From the NCBI GenBank assembly GCA_963556195.1, contig OY744531.1, positions 102,605,642-102,669,641 of the forward strand: a DNA stretch of 64,000 nucleotides. Reading direction: 5' to 3'. Shown here in pieces: positions 62,046 through 64,000 of this stretch. The position numbers were made by a program, and so were the translations under genes. Position 1 is the stretch's first letter; the number at the start of each line of letters is the position of its first letter. This stretch comes from Sepiola atlantica. Lineage: Eukaryota; Mollusca; Cephalopoda; Sepiida; Sepiolidae. The notes beneath the pieces are model-generated. The model had not been told where the DNA came from, searched no databases, and saw only the letters and a program-made list of their open reading frames with translations.

Positions 62046-62125
62046 GCGCTCTGCTTATCTCAACATTGTTTCCAGTCGTCTTGCACTTCTCCTTCCCACT
62101 TAAATTAAGCAGTGCGACTCAGGAG
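62046..62125 (+). mobile_element. Body of the putative 5S-headed SINE
   Basis: CTCTGCTTATCTCAACATTG, TTTCCAGTCGTCTTGCACTT and CAGTGCGACTCAGGAGATGTGCG match, in order, 36105-36200 (plus strand) and parts of 38160-38260 (minus strand). It runs without a break into the 27-bp array. Confidence 0.55.
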
Positions 62126-64000
62126 ATGTGCGCATACCTTTGCTTCAGAATTATATGCGCAGACCTTTGCTTCAGAATTATATGTGCAGACCTTTGCTTC
62201 AGAATTATATGCGCATACCTTTGCTTCAGAATTATATGCGCATACCTTTGCTTCAGAATTATATGCGCAGACCTTTGCTTCACAATTATATGCGCATACC
62301 TTTGCTTCAGAATTATATGCGCATACCTTTGCTTCAGAATTATATGCACAGACCTTTGCTACAGAATTATATGCGCAGACCTTTGCTTCACAATTATATG
62401 CGCATACCTTTGCTTCACAATTATATGCGCATACCTTTGCTTCACAATTATATGCGCAGACCTTTGCTTCAGAATTATATGTGCAGACCTTTGCTTCAGA
62501 ATTATATGCGAAGACCTTTGCTTCAGAATTATATGTGCAGACCTTTGCTTCAGAATTATATGCGCATACCTTTGCTTCAGAATTATATGCGCATACCTTT
62601 GCTTCAGAATTATATGCGCAGACCTTTGCTTCACAATTATATGCGCATACCTTTGCTTCAGAATTATATGCGCATACCTTTGCTTCAGAATTATATGCAC
62701 AGACCTTTGCTACAGAATTATATGCGCAGACCTTTGCTTCACAATTATATGCGCATACCTTTGCTTCACAATTATATGCGCATACCTTTGCTTCACAATT
62801 ATATGCGCAGACCTTTGCTTCAGAATTATATGTGCAGACCTTTGCTTCAGAATTATATGCGCAGACCTTTGCTTCAGAATTATATACGCAGACCTTTGCT
62901 TCAGAATTAGATGCGCAGACCTTTGCTTCAGAATTATATGCGCATACCTTTGCTTCAGAATTATATGCGCAGACCTTTGCTTCAGAATTATATGCGCAGA
63001 CCTTTGCTTCACAATTATATGCGCAGACCTTTGCTTCACAATTATATGTGCAGACCTTTGCTTCACAATTATATGTGCAGACCTTTGCTTCACAATTATA
63101 TGCGCAGACCTTTGCTTCAGAATTATATGTGCAGACCTTTGCTTCAGAATTATATGCGCAGACCGTTGCTTCACAATTATATTCGCAGACCTTTGCTTCA
63201 GAATTATATGCGCATACCTTTGCTTCAGAATTATATGCGCAGACCTTTGCTTCAGAATTATATGCGCAGACATTTGCTTCAGAATTATATGCGCAGACCT
63301 TTGCTTCAGAATTATATGCGCAGACCTTTGCTTCAGAATTATATGCGCAGACCTTTGCTTCACAATTATATGCGCAGACCGTTGCTTCACAATTATATGC
63401 GCAGACCGTTGCTTCAGAATTATATGCGCAGACCGTTGCTTCAGAATTATATGCGCAGACCTTTGCTTCAGAATTATATGCGCAGACCTTTGCTTCAGAA
63501 TTATATGCGCATACCTTTGCTTCACAATTATATGCGCAGACCTTTGCTTCAGAATTATATACGCAGACCTTTGCTTCAGAATTAGATGCGCAGACCTTTG
63601 CTTCAGAATTATATGCGCATACCTTTGCTTCAGAATTATATGCGCAGACCTTTGCGTCAGAATTATATGCGCATACCTTTGCTTCAGAATTATATGCGCA
63701 GACCTTTGCTTCAGAATTATATGCGCAGACCTTTGCTTCACAATTATATGCGCAGACCTTTGCTTCACAATTATATGCGCAGACCTTTGCTTCACAATTA
63801 TATGCGCAGACCTTTGCTTCACAATTATATGCGCAGACCTTTGCTTCACAATTATATGCGCAGACCTTCGCTTCACAATTATATGCGCAGACCTTTGCTT
63901 CAGAATTATATGCGCAGACCTTTGCTTCAGAATTATATGTGCAGACCTTTGCTTCAGAATTATATGCGCATACCTTTGCTTCAGAATTATATGCGCATAC
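62126..64000. repeat. 27-bp satellite, about 69 copies, runs off the window
   Basis: The unit is AATTATATGCGCAGACCTTTGCTTCAG. Main variants: CATACC for CAGACC, GTGCAG or GCACAG for GCGCAG, CACAAT for CAGAAT, ACCGTT for ACCTTT. The same order of 13 variant units occurs twice between about 62180 and 62880, a 351-bp higher-order repeat. Long open frames on both strands (up to 388 codons) result from a unit divisible by three and are not genes. Confidence 0.97.

Noticed and set aside
62128..63876. Long frames (up to 388 codons) on both strands near the window end
   Set aside because: The same 27-bp satellite is open in several frames on both strands. No codon bias or independent evidence of translation.

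Overview
The window looks like intergenic or intronic DNA from a large, repeat-rich animal genome. A mollusc, most likely a cephalopod, fits best. The reasons are a spliced coding exon with canonical GT/AG borders, abundant decayed RTE-type LINEs with (GAT)n tails, tRNA-headed SINEs, long (TA)n tracts, TTAGGG-type interstitial telomeric repeats and short GTTATTTCCCTT-like motifs that I associate with molluscan repeats. The organism call is inference; no search was possible. Only one piece of host gene is convincing: a 103-nt exon at 51050-51152 (+) encoding 34 residues resembling the region after the PX domain in SNX14-type sorting nexins. Almost everything else is mobile or tandemly repeated DNA.

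Region by region. 1-9 kb: a foldback palindrome, a U2-snRNA-headed SINE, a 3.2-kb hAT-type element with a perfect 8-bp target duplication, a 20-bp minisatellite, and a SINE whose 3' tail has become a 30-copy 27-bp array. 8.6-23 kb: more U2-headed SINEs (one nested in a LINE, one in a tRNA-SINE), foldback elements, several tandem arrays and a decayed Ty3/gypsy pol. 24-33 kb: a complete Tc1/mariner-type DD41D element (transposase with one in-frame stop) and a deletion derivative of it, perfect palindromes, microsatellites and half of a large inverted-repeat element. 33-45 kb: a 24-bp minisatellite beside telomere-like repeats, several SINEs, LINE tails and a Merlin-like element with long inverted ends. 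45-55 kb: an element ending in a strong hairpin, an RTE-type LINE pseudogene, a retrotransposon zinc-knuckle fragment, the SNX14-like exon and its repeat-filled intron. 55-64 kb: LINE fragments, a second deletion derivative of the DD41D element next to the other half of the inverted-repeat element, a 49-bp satellite, a 5S-rRNA-headed sequence and a 27-bp satellite running off the window end.

The themes that link these parts are: a multi-copy, at least two-subfamily SINE whose head is the branch-site-recognition end of U2 snRNA and whose copies carry perfect 10-15 bp target duplications; tandem satellites that appear to have grown out of SINE ends (7.1 kb and 62.1 kb); and an autonomous-type DNA transposon with two internally deleted relatives sharing the same deletion junction, plus a nearly unoccupied paralogue of its insertion site.
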